Assembly (NCBI RefSeq): GCF_001931685.1
Contig: NZ_MOOY01000004.1
Span: 372,001-436,000 of the forward strand
DNA: 64,000 bases
Direction: 5' to 3'
DNA from: Pararhizobium arenae
GTDB taxonomy: Bacteria; Pseudomonadota; Alphaproteobacteria; Rhizobiales; Rhizobiaceae
Position 1 is the stretch's first letter. Every line of letters begins with the position of its first letter. Under the pieces are notes generated by a model. The model did not search any database and was not told the origin of the DNA. It saw only the letters and a list, made by a program, of their open reading frames with translations. The position numbers were made by a program, and so were the translations under genes. Below, piece after piece: positions 40,134-49,162 of this stretch.

Positions 40134-40700
40134 ATGTTCATTCAGACCGAAGCGACGCCGAACCCGGCAACCCTGAAATTCCTGCCGGGCAAGGTGGTCT
40201 TGGAAAATGGCACAGCCGAGTTCCGTGACAGCGAAGAAGCCGCTGCCGGCTCCTCGCTGGCTGCCCGTCTGTTCATGATCCCGGGCGTGACCGGCGTTTA
40301 TTTCGGCTACGACTTCATCACCGTCACCAAGTCGGATCAGGAGTGGCAGCACCTGAAGCCCGCCATTCTCGGCTCGATCATGGAGCACTTTATGTCCGGT
40401 CAGCCGGTCATGGCGATCCATAACCGTGCGGAAGAAAGCGATCAGGAAGGCGAGTTCTTCGACGAAGGCGACGAGACCATCGTCGCGACCATCAAGGAAC
40501 TGCTGGAGACGCGCGTACGTCCGGCCGTGGCCCAGGATGGCGGCGATATCACCTTCAAGGGTTTCCGCGATGGCACCGTCTTCCTCAACATGAAGGGTGC
40601 CTGCTCGGGCTGCCCGTCTTCGACGGCAACGCTCAAGCATGGCGTCCAGAACCTGCTTCACCACTTCGTGCCGGAGGTTCAGGCGGTCGAAGCCGTCTGA
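40134..40700 (+). CDS. NifU-like (Nfu-type) iron-sulphur cluster scaffold protein
   Basis: The 188-residue protein has an Nfu N-terminal domain (MFIQTEATPNPATLKFLPGK at the start, then GVYFGYDFITVTK near 60) and a NifU C-terminal domain (ELLETRVRPAVAQDGGDI near 122, then the cluster-binding CSGCPSS near 160). It carries Fe-S clusters to target proteins. The ATG at 40134 has GGAG six bases upstream. A well-formed promoter with an Irr-box-like palindrome precedes it, separating it from usp. tsaB follows 30 bases later. Confidence 0.92.
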   Translation: MFIQTEATPNPATLKFLPGKVVLENGTAEFRDSEEAAAGSSLAARLFMIPGVTGVYFGYDFITVTKSDQEWQHLKPAILGSIMEHFMSGQPVMAIHNRAEESDQEGEFFDEGDETIVATIKELLETRVRPAVAQDGGDITFKGFRDGTVFLNMKGACSGCPSSTATLKHGVQNLLHHFVPEVQAVEAV

Positions 40701-40730
40701 TTTGACCTCCATGCAGGTGTCCCGCGTCCC

Positions 40731-41384
40731 ATGATCGTTCTCGCTTTCGATACGGCCGGAACGGGCTGCTTTGCTGCACTGTATGACAGCGCGGAAGACC
40801 GTGTGCTCGCCTCTGCCGGTGCCGATATTGGCCGTGGCCATGCCGAGCAGCTGATGGCGTTCGTTGACGAGGCGCTGGACGTCTCCGGCAAGTCGCTTTC
40901 CGATGTTGACCGGGTTGCCGTGACGATCGGTCCAGGCTCGTTTACCGGTATTCGTGTCGGCGTTGCCGCGGCCCGTGGTTTTGCGCTGTCGCTCGGCGTG
41001 CCCGCCGTCGGCGTTTCGCGGCTTGCAGCGCTTGCTGCTGCTGCTGCACGCGACAATCCAGGGCGTCCGGTTGCGGTTGTCATGGATGCCAAGCGGGAAG
41101 AAGTCTATGCGCAGATGTTTTCAGCCGGGCTTGTCGAACTGACGCCGCCGCAAGCACTGGATATTGCCGAAGCCGCGTCCCGGTTCCAAGGCTATGACGG
41201 CATCGTCTGCGGTTCCGGGGCGTCGCTTGTCTCGCCCATGCCCAATGTCAGCGACCTGACCGAGATCGGCATCGTTGCGAAACTCGGCGCTTACGCTGAT
41301 CCAGCCCAGGGCAAGCCGAAGCCGCTTTACTTGCGAGGTCCCGACGTGAAGCCGCAGGCCGGCTTTGCCGTTGCCCGAGCGTGA
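40731..41384 (+). CDS. tsaB: tRNA t6A biosynthesis protein TsaB
   Basis: TsaB supports TsaD in forming N6-threonylcarbamoyladenosine at tRNA position 37. The 217-residue protein has the ASKHA-fold start LAFDTAGTGCFAALYD, ADIGRGHAEQLM near 35, and the hallmark VTIGPGSFTGIRVGVAAARG near 65-85. VVMDAKREEVYAQMF near 120 is also typical. rimI follows immediately, the common tsaB-rimI pairing. Confidence 0.94.
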   Translation: MIVLAFDTAGTGCFAALYDSAEDRVLASAGADIGRGHAEQLMAFVDEALDVSGKSLSDVDRVAVTIGPGSFTGIRVGVAAARGFALSLGVPAVGVSRLAALAAAAARDNPGRPVAVVMDAKREEVYAQMFSAGLVELTPPQALDIAEAASRFQGYDGIVCGSGASLVSPMPNVSDLTEIGIVAKLGAYADPAQGKPKPLYLRGPDVKPQAGFAVARA

Positions 41385-41393
41385 GTGTGGCCC

Positions 41394-41888
41394 ATGGCCT
41401 TTACCGACTATTTTGTCCGCAAACCTGAATTTGATGTGTTCGCTTTTGAGGCCGAGCATCTGTCTCAGGCTGCCGCCATTCATAAGCAGAGATTTACGCA
41501 TTCCTGGAGCGATGGCGAACTGCATCGTCTTCTGGTGCAGGATACGGTTTTCGGTTTCGTTGCCGGCCAGACCAATGCGTCGAAGCCCGGGATCGGTGGT
41601 TTCGTTCTGGCGCGGGTTGCGGCCGGCGAGGCGGAAATTCTGACGATCGGCGTCGATCCGCGTTATGGGCGTAGCGGCCTCGGCTGGCGGTTGATGCGGG
41701 CGGCGCTGCGCGAGGCGCGGGATCGGTCGGCGGAAAGTATGTTCCTTGAAGTGGATGAAACCAATCTCGCGGCCATCGGCCTTTATCGCAAGCTGGGCTT
41801 TGCCAAGGTCGGCGAGCGGCGCGCCTATTATCAGAACGCTGATGGTGTTCGCACGGCAGCGCTTGTCATGCGGCTTGATCTTCTTTAG
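41394..41888 (+). CDS. rimI: ribosomal protein S18 alanine N-acetyltransferase RimI
   Basis: The 164-residue GNAT protein has motif A as ILTIGVDPRYGRSGLGWRLM near 82-101 and the RimI-type segment MFLEVDETNLAAIGLYRKLGFAKVGERRAYY near 118-148. Position directly after tsaB supports the RimI assignment. The start is uncertain: GTG at 41385 or ATG at 41394, neither with a strong ribosome site, both almost touching the tsaB stop. Confidence 0.9.
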   Translation: MAFTDYFVRKPEFDVFAFEAEHLSQAAAIHKQRFTHSWSDGELHRLLVQDTVFGFVAGQTNASKPGIGGFVLARVAAGEAEILTIGVDPRYGRSGLGWRLMRAALREARDRSAESMFLEVDETNLAAIGLYRKLGFAKVGERRAYYQNADGVRTAALVMRLDLL

Positions 41889-41984
41889 GGCCAACCGATA
41901 TTCAGCCCGTTCGATAACGGTTGGGAAAGCTGAGACGCCCTTGCAGAGTTCAATCATCCCCGCGTTCTTCCCTTGCTTGAAGGC

Positions 41985-42803
41985 ATGTGCGCCGTGAGGT
42001 TTGATCCCGGAGCCGCGCTCAACTGGCTGCGCATCGTCGTGTGCCTCGCGATCTTGGTTGCCGTCACGGCGGTTCTGGCGCCGGTTCAGGTGGTGCTTCT
42101 TTGGCTGGACTGGCCGCTTCGACGCCGCTTGCCCCGGTATTGGCATCGGCTCGCCTGCCGTATGATCGGTGTTCGTGTCACCGTGCATGGCGAGCCGGAC
42201 AGGCAGCGCCCGTTGATGCTCGTTTCCAATCATGCGAGCTGGAAGGATATTCTCGTTCTTGGCTCGATTGCGGATGTGGTCTTCGTTGCCAAATCGGATG
42301 TGAAGTCCTGGCCGGTCTTCGGCCTTCTGGCGCGACTGCAGGCCACCATTTTCGTGCGGCGGGAAGAGAAGCGGACCACGGGAAACCAGGTGAACGAAAT
42401 CGGGCAGCGGCTGGCGGCTGGCGAAATCGTCGTTCTCTTTCCAGAGGGCACGACCTCGGACGGCAACCGGCTGCTGGAGATCAAGACCTCGCTCTTCGGC
42501 GCTGCGGCTGCCGCGGTGCCGCTGTCGCCGACGGGGATCGTCCATGTGCAGCCATTGGCGATCGCCTATACCGGCGTGCATGGCATGCCGATGGGGCGGT
42601 ATCATCGGCCGATTGCCGCATGGCCGGGCGATATTCCCATGCTGCCGCATCTGCTGGGTATTCTGAGGGAAGGGGCCGTGGATGTCGATGTCATCTTCGG
42701 CGAACAGATCACCTATACCGCCGACAGCAATCGCAAGCAGGTCAGCCGAGGGATCGAAAAGCGGATGCGGGATATGCTGTCCCTGAAGCTGCGCGGCCGC
42801 TAG
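41985..42803 (+). CDS. olsA: lyso-ornithine-lipid O-acyltransferase OlsA (PlsC family)
   Basis: OlsA acylates the hydroxyl of lyso-ornithine lipid to give ornithine lipid. The 272-residue protein has an N-terminal membrane helix (about 10-35), the acyltransferase HX4D motif in NHASWKD near 76, and FPEGTTSDGNR near 147. The PlsC family alone would also allow an ordinary lysophosphatidate acyltransferase; OlsA is favoured because of my recollection that olsA follows this rimI-side block in S. meliloti and because olsB is 14 kb away. The start (ATG 41985 or GTG 41994) is uncertain. A palindromic element begins two bases after the stop. Confidence 0.78.
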   Translation: MCAVRFDPGAALNWLRIVVCLAILVAVTAVLAPVQVVLLWLDWPLRRRLPRYWHRLACRMIGVRVTVHGEPDRQRPLMLVSNHASWKDILVLGSIADVVFVAKSDVKSWPVFGLLARLQATIFVRREEKRTTGNQVNEIGQRLAAGEIVVLFPEGTTSDGNRLLEIKTSLFGAAAAAVPLSPTGIVHVQPLAIAYTGVHGMPMGRYHRPIAAWPGDIPMLPHLLGILREGAVDVDVIFGEQITYTADSNRKQVSRGIEKRMRDMLSLKLRGR

Positions 42804-42804
42804 C

Positions 42805-42943
42805 GCTGATCGACATTCAGCCCACGCCGGCCTGCAAATGGCGCTTTCCCGTGCTTTCGGTGCTCACGTACCAAAAGTACGCTCCGCTCCGGGTCCCGGA
42901 AAAACACCATTTTCGGCTCGGCCTGAACTGAATGTCGATCAGC
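42805..42943. repeat. 139-base imperfect palindromic element
   Basis: The ends are perfect 16-base inverted repeats, GCTGATCGACATTCAG at 42805-42820 and its complement at 42928-42943. Inside, the arms continue to match imperfectly through AAATGGCGCTTT against AAATGGTGTTTT to a central GTAC-CAAAA-GTAC hairpin. The whole can fold as one long hairpin. It resembles the RIME-like extragenic elements scattered in Rhizobiaceae genomes. It fills the gap between olsA and miaB. Confidence 0.8.
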
Positions 42944-42995
42944 CCTAACCCTAAAAACGCTTCAAATCCGGGCTTTCATGCTCTATGGAAGCCGC

Positions 42996-44396
42996 ATGAC
43001 CGACGAAATTGCAACGCTCTCAAGCGCGCCGGACGCGCCCATCGCTCACCAGAACACCCGCAAGGTCTTCATCAAGACCTACGGCTGTCAGATGAACGTC
43101 TATGATTCCGATCGCATGCAGGATGCGCTGGCCAAGGACGGCTATGTCGCGACCGACGTGATGGAGGACGCCGATCTCGTCCTGCTCAACACCTGTCATA
43201 TCCGCGAGAAGGCAGCCGAGAAGGTCTATTCCGCGCTTGGCCGTCTGCGTGAGCTGAAAAAGAAGAAGGCCGGTGAGGGCCGCGAGATGATGATCGGCGT
43301 TGCCGGCTGCGTCGCGCAGGCGGAAGGCGACGAGATCCTGCGCCGGGCACCGGCTGTCGATCTGGTCATCGGCCCGCAGACCTATCACCGCCTGCCGCAA
43401 GCCCTTGAGCGGGTGAAGCGCGGCGAGCGCGTGCTTGAGACCGATTATGCGATCGAGGACAAGTTCGAGCATCTGCCGGCTCCGGAAAAGGCGAAGACCC
43501 GCGCCCGCGGCGTCACCGCGTTTCTCACCGTGCAGGAAGGCTGCGACAAGTTCTGCAGCTTCTGCGTCGTGCCCTATACGCGCGGTTCGGAAGTGTCGCG
43601 TCCCGTCGAGCAGATCGTCGCGGAAGCCCGCAAGCTGGTCGAGGGCGGCGTGCGCGAGCTGACGCTGCTCGGTCAGAACGTCAATGCCTGGCATGGTGCC
43701 GGCCCGGATGGCGTCGAATGGGGCCTGGGCGAGCTTCTGCACCATCTGGCCGGGATCGAGGGTCTTGCCCGGCTGCGCTATACGACCAGCCATCCGCGGG
43801 ACATGGATGACGGCCTCATTGCCGCCCATCGTGACTTGCCTCAGCTCATGCCTTACCTGCATCTGCCGGTGCAATCGGGCTCGGACCGTATCCTAAAGGC
43901 CATGAACAGGCGCCATACGGCGGCCGAATATCTGGCGTTGATCGAGCGCATCAAGAAGGCGCGGCCCGATCTCGCCCTGTCGGGCGATTTCATCGTCGGT
44001 TTCCCCGGCGAGACCGACGAGGACTTCGAAGACACGCTGAAGCTTGTGGAAGCCGTGGGTTATGCACAGGCGTTTTCGTTCAAATATTCGACCCGTCCGG
44101 GAACGCCGGGCGCGGATCTGAAAGATCAGGTCCCGGAAGACGTAAAGGCCAAGCGATTGGAAAGATTGCAGGCTTTGCTCCTGAAACAGCAGCATGCCTT
44201 CAACGAAATGTGCATCGGGCGCGAAATTGACCTGCTTCTGGAGAAGCCCGGCCGCATGCCCGGCCAGCTGATCGGTCGCTCGCCCTGGCTGCAGTCTGTG
44301 AATGTTGATGCAAAGTCATCGCAAATCGGTGACATTATAAGGGTACGAATCACAGGCACCGGCCCTAACAGTTTGTTTGCCGAAGTGGCAAGCTGA
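42996..44396 (+). CDS. miaB: tRNA-2-methylthio-N6-dimethylallyladenosine synthase MiaB
   Basis: MiaB adds a methylthio group to i6A37 in tRNA. The 466-residue protein has the N-terminal UPF0004 domain with three cluster cysteines ([15 protein letters not shown] near 25, [19 protein letters not shown] near 60, GCVAQAEG near 100), the radical-SAM motif [15 protein letters not shown] near 180, and a C-terminal TRAM domain. The ATG at 42996 has GGAA about five bases upstream; an ATG at 42978 adds six residues. phoH follows 28 bases later. Confidence 0.94.
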   Translation: MTDEIATLSSAPDAPIAHQNTRKVFIKTYGCQMNVYDSDRMQDALAKDGYVATDVMEDADLVLLNTCHIREKAAEKVYSALGRLRELKKKKAGEGREMMIGVAGCVAQAEGDEILRRAPAVDLVIGPQTYHRLPQALERVKRGERVLETDYAIEDKFEHLPAPEKAKTRARGVTAFLTVQEGCDKFCSFCVVPYTRGSEVSRPVEQIVAEARKLVEGGVRELTLLGQNVNAWHGAGPDGVEWGLGELLHHLAGIEGLARLRYTTSHPRDMDDGLIAAHRDLPQLMPYLHLPVQSGSDRILKAMNRRHTAAEYLALIERIKKARPDLALSGDFIVGFPGETDEDFEDTLKLVEAVGYAQAFSFKYSTRPGTPGADLKDQVPEDVKAKRLERLQALLLKQQHAFNEMCIGREIDLLLEKPGRMPGQLIGRSPWLQSVNVDAKSSQIGDIIRVRITGTGPNSLFAEVAS

Positions 44397-44424
44397 GGGC
44401 TGAACCTTTAGGGAGCTTTGCCGC

Positions 44425-45480
44425 TTGAACGGACACGAATTGGTTTCTTCTTCGCCGCGCCAGTCGAAAACATCCGCGACAGACGTTAATCACTTCGTGC
44501 TTACTTTCGAGAACAATCGCTTCGCCAGCGAACTGTTCGGTCAGTTCGATCAAAACCTCAAATTGCTGGAGCAGCTGCTGAAGATCGACGCCCGCCCGCG
44601 TGGCAATTCGGTGTCTATCTCAGGCGATGTGCTGGCCACCAATCAGGCCCGCCGGGCGCTCGACTTTCTCTACGGACGCATCCAGAGCGGTGGCAGCGTT
44701 GAAGCTTCCGATGTCGAAGGCGCGGTGCGCATGGCGCTTGCCGCCGACGATCAGTTGCAGCTGCCGACCATGGAAAAGAAGGCCAAGCTGAACCTCGCGC
44801 AGATTTCCACACGCAAGAAGACCATCGTCGCGCGCACGCCGACGCAGGACGCCTACATGCGGGCGCTGGAGCGCTCCGAGCTCGTCTTCGGCGTTGGCCC
44901 GGCCGGCACCGGCAAGACCTATCTCGCCGTTGCCCATGCGGCCCAGCTTCTGGAACGTGGTGCGGTCGATCGGATCATTCTTTCCCGTCCGGCGGTGGAA
45001 GCCGGTGAGCGTCTGGGCTTCCTGCCCGGCGACATGAAGGAAAAGGTCGATCCCTATCTTCGCCCACTCTATGACGCGCTGTACGACATGATGCCCGGCG
45101 ACAAGGTGGAGCGGGCGATCACCGCTGGCGTCATTGAAATCGCGCCGCTCGCCTTCATGCGCGGCCGCACGCTCGCCAATGCCGCTGTCATTCTCGACGA
45201 GGCGCAGAACACCACCTCCATGCAGATGAAGATGTTCCTCACCCGTCTCGGCGAAAAGGGTCGTATGATCGTTACCGGCGACCCGAGCCAGGTGGATCTG
45301 CCGCGCGGCGTCAAATCCGGTCTGGTCGAGGCGCTGCAGATCCTGAAGGGCGTCGAGGGCGTGTCGGTCGTGCGCTTCAAGGATGTCGATGTCGTGCGCC
45401 ATCCGATGGTGGCGCGCATCGTCCGGGCCTATGAGGCCCAGACGGCCGTACAGGACGAAAGCGAGCAGAGCGACCGCTGA
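44425..45480 (+). CDS. phoH: PhoH-like ATPase (YbeZ)
   Basis: The 351-residue protein has an N-terminal KH-like segment and a P-loop ATPase domain: Walker A GPAGTGKTYLAVAHA near 158, LSRPAVEAGERLGFLPGD near 190, and Walker B AAVILDEAQNTT near 253. It begins with TTG, placed nine bases from GGAG. In many bacteria YbeZ acts with YbeY, which is encoded 20 bases downstream, in RNA metabolism and ribosome quality control. Confidence 0.92.
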   Translation: MNGHELVSSSPRQSKTSATDVNHFVLTFENNRFASELFGQFDQNLKLLEQLLKIDARPRGNSVSISGDVLATNQARRALDFLYGRIQSGGSVEASDVEGAVRMALAADDQLQLPTMEKKAKLNLAQISTRKKTIVARTPTQDAYMRALERSELVFGVGPAGTGKTYLAVAHAAQLLERGAVDRIILSRPAVEAGERLGFLPGDMKEKVDPYLRPLYDALYDMMPGDKVERAITAGVIEIAPLAFMRGRTLANAAVILDEAQNTTSMQMKMFLTRLGEKGRMIVTGDPSQVDLPRGVKSGLVEALQILKGVEGVSVVRFKDVDVVRHPMVARIVRAYEAQTAVQDESEQSDR

Positions 45481-45500
45481 GGCGGTCGGCTGAAGATCTT

Positions 45501-46007
45501 ATGACCAGTCTCGATATCCAGATCAGCGTCGAGGAGGGCGAGTGGCCATCCGAGGATGCTCTCCAGCCGTTTTGCGAAGGTGTGCTTGAAAAGGCCGCCG
45601 CGTTTATCGCGCAGGAAGAAAAGCAGCCTTTTCCCGAGATGCCGACCGAGGTGTCGCTGGTGTTTACCGACGACGCCTCGATCCGCGAAATCAACGCGGA
45701 ATGGCGCAGCATCGACAAGCCGACCAACGTGCTTTCCTTCCCCGCATTTCCGGTTTTGCCGGGAAAAATGCCGGGCCCGATGCTCGGCGACATCATCCTT
45801 GCCCGCGAGACGATCGAGCGCGAATCAGTCGATCTCGGCAAGCCTTTCGACGAGCATCTGACCCATCTTCTCGTCCACGGATTCCTGCATCTTTTTGGCT
45901 ACGACCACATTGATGAAGGCGACGCGGAAAGAATGGAGGGGTTGGAGACTCGCATTTTGGCCCATCTTGGGTTATCTGATCCCTATGGGGACAGCGATCC
46001 CGTATGA
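45501..46007 (+). CDS. ybeY: endoribonuclease YbeY
   Basis: YbeY is a zinc endoribonuclease for 16S rRNA 3'-end maturation and ribosome quality control. The 168-residue protein holds the metal motif HLLVHGFLHLFGYDH near 122-136 (His, His and His in the H-x3-H-x5-H arrangement) and the preceding NAEWRSIDKPTNVLSFP near 67. It is embedded in the phoH-ybeY-corC-lnt order found in many proteobacteria. Confidence 0.94.
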   Translation: MTSLDIQISVEEGEWPSEDALQPFCEGVLEKAAAFIAQEEKQPFPEMPTEVSLVFTDDASIREINAEWRSIDKPTNVLSFPAFPVLPGKMPGPMLGDIILARETIERESVDLGKPFDEHLTHLLVHGFLHLFGYDHIDEGDAERMEGLETRILAHLGLSDPYGDSDPV

Positions 46008-46019
46008 TAGTTTGGAACG

Positions 46020-47177
46020 ATGAGCGATTTTAAAGCACAGCCGGCCGTGGCTGTAAGAGACGAGGCGGAAGCCTCCAGTTCGGACGAGGCGGGCAGTAGT
46101 AGCGCCGCCGCGCAGAAACCTGAGAGCGGCAAATCACCTTCCTTCTGGAGCCGGGCGGCGCGTATTTTTCGCGGTGCAAACGGTGCAAGTCTTCGCGAGG
46201 ATCTCGCGGACGCACTCATGACCGACAGCGGCTCGGACACGGCCTTTTCGCCCGGCGAAAAGGCAATGCTCAACAACATTCTGCGCTTTCGCGAAGTGCG
46301 CGTCGAAGACGTGATGGTGCCGCGCGCCGATATCGAGGCCGTTGACCAGAGCATTACCGTGGGCGAACTCATGGTGATCTTCGAGGAATCCGGCCGCTCC
46401 CGCATGCCGGTCTACAGCGAAAGCCTCGATGACCCGCGCGGCATGGTGCACATCCGCGACCTTCTGTCCTACGTGACGAAACAGGCCCGCAACAAGCGTC
46501 GTACCGGCACGCGTGCTGCGGCACCGGCCACGACTGCAGAGAAGATCGAAAAGCCGGCGCGTCAGCCCAAGGCGATGTTCGATCTCGGCCGCGTCGATCT
46601 GTCCAAGACCGTGGAAGAGGCCGGCATCATCCGTCAGGTGCTCTTCGTGCCGCCGTCGATGCATGCGTCTGACCTGATGCAGCGTATGCAGGCCGCCCGC
46701 ATTCAGATGGCGCTCGTCATCGACGAATACGGCGGCACTGATGGTCTGGCGTCGCTGGAAGATATCGTTGAAATGGTTGTCGGCGATATCGAGGACGAAC
46801 ATGACGACGAAGAAGTCATGTTCGCCAAGACCTCGGACGACGTGTTCGTCGCCGATGCCCGCGTTGAACTGGAAGAAATCGCCGAGGCGATCGGTCCCGA
46901 TTTCGACGTGCGCGAGCAGCTCGAGGATGTCGATACGCTCGGAGGGCTCGTCTTCGCGTCGCTCGGCCGCATTCCGGCGCGTGGCGAGGTGGTGCAGGCC
47001 ATCCCCGGTTTCGAATTCCAGGTTCTGGATGCTGATCCGCGTCGGGTGAAGCGCGTGCGCATCGTGCGAAAGCGCGCCGCCGCCATTCGTCGACGCCCCC
47101 TGCAAAAAGGGGAAGAGGACAACGACATGGAGGTTATCGCCACGCCGGAAGCAAACCCGCTGCGCGAAACCGGCTGA
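46020..47177 (+). CDS. CorC/TlyC-type CBS-domain protein
   Basis: The 385-residue protein has no membrane segment. It contains two CBS domains (about 95-160 and 200-255; VMVPRADIEAVD opens the first) and a C-terminal CorC_HlyC domain (VADARVELEEIAEAIG, then LGGLVFASLGRIPARGE). An Ala/Lys/Arg-rich linker of about 30 residues (NKRRTGTRAAAPATTAEK) lies between or within the CBS pair and is unusual. CorC proteins are linked to magnesium/cobalt efflux; the location before lnt is standard. A hairpin follows the stop. Confidence 0.88.
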   Translation: MSDFKAQPAVAVRDEAEASSSDEAGSSSAAAQKPESGKSPSFWSRAARIFRGANGASLREDLADALMTDSGSDTAFSPGEKAMLNNILRFREVRVEDVMVPRADIEAVDQSITVGELMVIFEESGRSRMPVYSESLDDPRGMVHIRDLLSYVTKQARNKRRTGTRAAAPATTAEKIEKPARQPKAMFDLGRVDLSKTVEEAGIIRQVLFVPPSMHASDLMQRMQAARIQMALVIDEYGGTDGLASLEDIVEMVVGDIEDEHDDEEVMFAKTSDDVFVADARVELEEIAEAIGPDFDVREQLEDVDTLGGLVFASLGRIPARGEVVQAIPGFEFQVLDADPRRVKRVRIVRKRAAAIRRRPLQKGEEDNDMEVIATPEANPLRETG

Positions 47178-47201
47178 GCGACGCAATCGACCCTGTGACA
47201 A

Positions 47202-47231
47202 CAAACGCCCGCCACCGACGGCGGGCGTTTG
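47202..47231 (+). terminator. hairpin terminator after corC
   Basis: CAAACGCCCGCC (47202-47213) and GGCGGGCGTTTG (47220-47231) form a perfect 12-base stem with a six-base loop. The downstream tract GCGTTTGCGC is only partly T-rich, so termination may be incomplete and allow some read-through into lnt. The rest of the 238-base gap shows no gene. Confidence 0.65.
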
Positions 47232-47415
47232 CGTTTGCGCAGCGCTTTCCGCCTGCCGAAAAATGATGTCCCCGCCCGCACGACAAGATCATGCTTTTTT
47301 GGAAGACTGGCCGCACATTGATTCGGCCATCACAGGCGGTTGAGACGAACGCGGAGGGGCGCGAACGTTTTCAGCTCGGTGGCTTTCGGCAAGCTCAAGC
47401 GGCAAGGGGAATGAT

Positions 47416-49011
47416 ATGGAATGGCTCTCTGGCAGGATCATGCTGTTGTCGGGAGGGCGCAGGGCCTTTCTTGCTTTTTTCGCTGGTCTGCTGACGGTCC
47501 TCGCCTTGCCGCCTTTCGGCATATTCGCAGCCCCGTTTCTTTCCTTTCCGGTTCTGGTCTGGCTGATGGATGGCGCATCCGGAAATCCGGATCACGGCCG
47601 GATACGCCGTGCTTTCCCGGCCTTTGTCATCGGCTGGTGTTTCGGCTTCGGCTATCTGCTTGGCGGCTTGTGGTGGCTGGGCAACGCGCTTCTGGTCGAG
47701 GCCGACGAATTTGCCTGGGCGCTGCCGCTGGCCGTGATCGGCTTGCCTGCCTTTCTCGCGATCTACTACGGCCTTGCGACAGCGATCGCACGCGTACTGT
47801 GGTCGGATGGCATAGGAAGGATCGCGGCGCTCGCGCTTGCCTTCGGAATCTGCGAGTGGCTGCGGGGAACGTTGATGACCGGCTTTCCCTGGAACGCCAT
47901 CGGCTACGCGGCGATGCCCGTGCCGCTGATGATGCAATCGGCCGTCGTCTTCGGTCTCGCGGGCATGAATATGCTTGCTGTTTTCGCTTTTTCGGCCCCG
48001 GCCCTGATCGGAACCCGAAAAGGCGCGGTGCCGGGTTTGGTTCTCGCCGGCCTGCTGGTGGTCGCTCATTTCGGTTATGGCTATTGGCGGCTGAACGACC
48101 AGCCGGCGGCGCTTGCTGACGGGACAACATCCGTCCGGCTTGTCCAGCCGGTGATCGATCAGGCCCTGAAGCTCGATGACGCGGCGCGCGCCGATATCTT
48201 CACGAGCCATCTGGAACTCACGACCGCGGCTCCGGCGGAAGGAGCCAAGCGCCCGGATATTGTCGTCTGGCCCGAAACCTCGATCCCGTTCCTGCTGACC
48301 GACAATCCGGATGGCCTGCTCAGCATTGCCGATGCCCTGCAGGAAGGACAGATCCTGATCGCCGGCGCGGTTCGGGCCGAAAATGCCGGCGCGGGCCTGC
48401 CGCCGCGATACTATAATTCGGTTTACGTTATCGACGACCAGGGCCAGATCGTCGGAGCGGCGGACAAGCTGCACCTGGTTCCGTTTGGCGAATATCTGCC
48501 GTTCGAGAACGTGCTGAACTCGTTCGGGCTGAAATCCATTGCCGCGGCGATGCCGGGCGGGTTTTCGGCCGCCGCGACGCGCACGCCGCTCACACTGCCC
48601 AAAGGCAAGGTTCTTTATCCGCTGATTTGTTACGAGGCGATCTTTCCGGGCGAGATCGGCAATGTCGCCCTGTCGACGGACGCGCTTCTGAATGTCACCA
48701 ATGACGCCTGGTTTGGAGACACGCCCGGCCCCTACCAGCACTTTCAGCAAGCTCAACTCAGGGCTGTAGAAACGGGCGTCCCGCTCATCCGAGGAGCCAA
48801 TAGCGGTATTTCAGCTGTCGTGAATGGACTGGGGGAGGTTGTGTCTGGAGCATCTTTCAACGTCAGGGGTGTGGTAGACACAATCTTGCCGGGAAAGTCC
48901 CGCATACCTTTCGAGCCCGATCAGCAGAAACGAAACGCGCTGATTGTTGCTGCAATGTTTCTGGCGGTTGCGTTATTTTCACGTCCTAGTTTTATTCTAA
49001 GGGCGAATTGA
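47416..49011 (+). CDS. lnt: apolipoprotein N-acyltransferase (ActA of acid-tolerance work)
   Basis: Lnt adds the third acyl chain to outer-membrane lipoproteins. The 531-residue protein has about six to eight N-terminal helices, then a nitrilase-like periplasmic domain with the catalytic Glu in VVWPETSIPFL near 290, Lys in ADKLHLVPFGEYLPF near 355 and Cys in PLICYEAIFPGEIG near 405. A C-terminal helix closes it. In Sinorhizobium this gene is known as actA and is needed for growth at low pH; the next gene corresponds to phrR of the same studies. Confidence 0.94.
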   Translation: MEWLSGRIMLLSGGRRAFLAFFAGLLTVLALPPFGIFAAPFLSFPVLVWLMDGASGNPDHGRIRRAFPAFVIGWCFGFGYLLGGLWWLGNALLVEADEFAWALPLAVIGLPAFLAIYYGLATAIARVLWSDGIGRIAALALAFGICEWLRGTLMTGFPWNAIGYAAMPVPLMMQSAVVFGLAGMNMLAVFAFSAPALIGTRKGAVPGLVLAGLLVVAHFGYGYWRLNDQPAALADGTTSVRLVQPVIDQALKLDDAARADIFTSHLELTTAAPAEGAKRPDIVVWPETSIPFLLTDNPDGLLSIADALQEGQILIAGAVRAENAGAGLPPRYYNSVYVIDDQGQIVGAADKLHLVPFGEYLPFENVLNSFGLKSIAAAMPGGFSAAATRTPLTLPKGKVLYPLICYEAIFPGEIGNVALSTDALLNVTNDAWFGDTPGPYQHFQQAQLRAVETGVPLIRGANSGISAVVNGLGEVVSGASFNVRGVVDTILPGKSRIPFEPDQQKRNALIVAAMFLAVALFSRPSFILRAN

Positions 49012-49117
49012 CCAAAAACCCCTAAAATTGCATAGTAGCAAACGCCATAGACTAAAACCTATGGTCGGAGGGTTTCCGCCCGGACTGCACATCGTGGCGT
49101 GCAGCCTGCTCTCTGGC

Positions 49118-49147
49118 AGCATTCAAATTAGTGGATGCTGATTTTTT
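49118..49147 (+). terminator. terminator-like hairpin just upstream of praR
   Basis: AGCATTC (49118-49124) pairs with GGATGCT (49133-49139), allowing one G-U pair, and is followed by GATTTTTTG. It may end the lnt transcript. It lies only 15 bases before the praR ATG, so if praR is transcribed from the gap it would act as an attenuator. A second hairpin, CTGCAC/GTGCAG, precedes it at about 49085-49104. Confidence 0.55.
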
Positions 49148-49162
49148 GTGTATTAGGAAACC

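Noticed and set aside
47291..47494. 67-codon plus-strand ORF before lnt
   Set aside because: It overlaps the lnt start in another frame and has no recognisable feature; the 5' part is only the corC-lnt gap.
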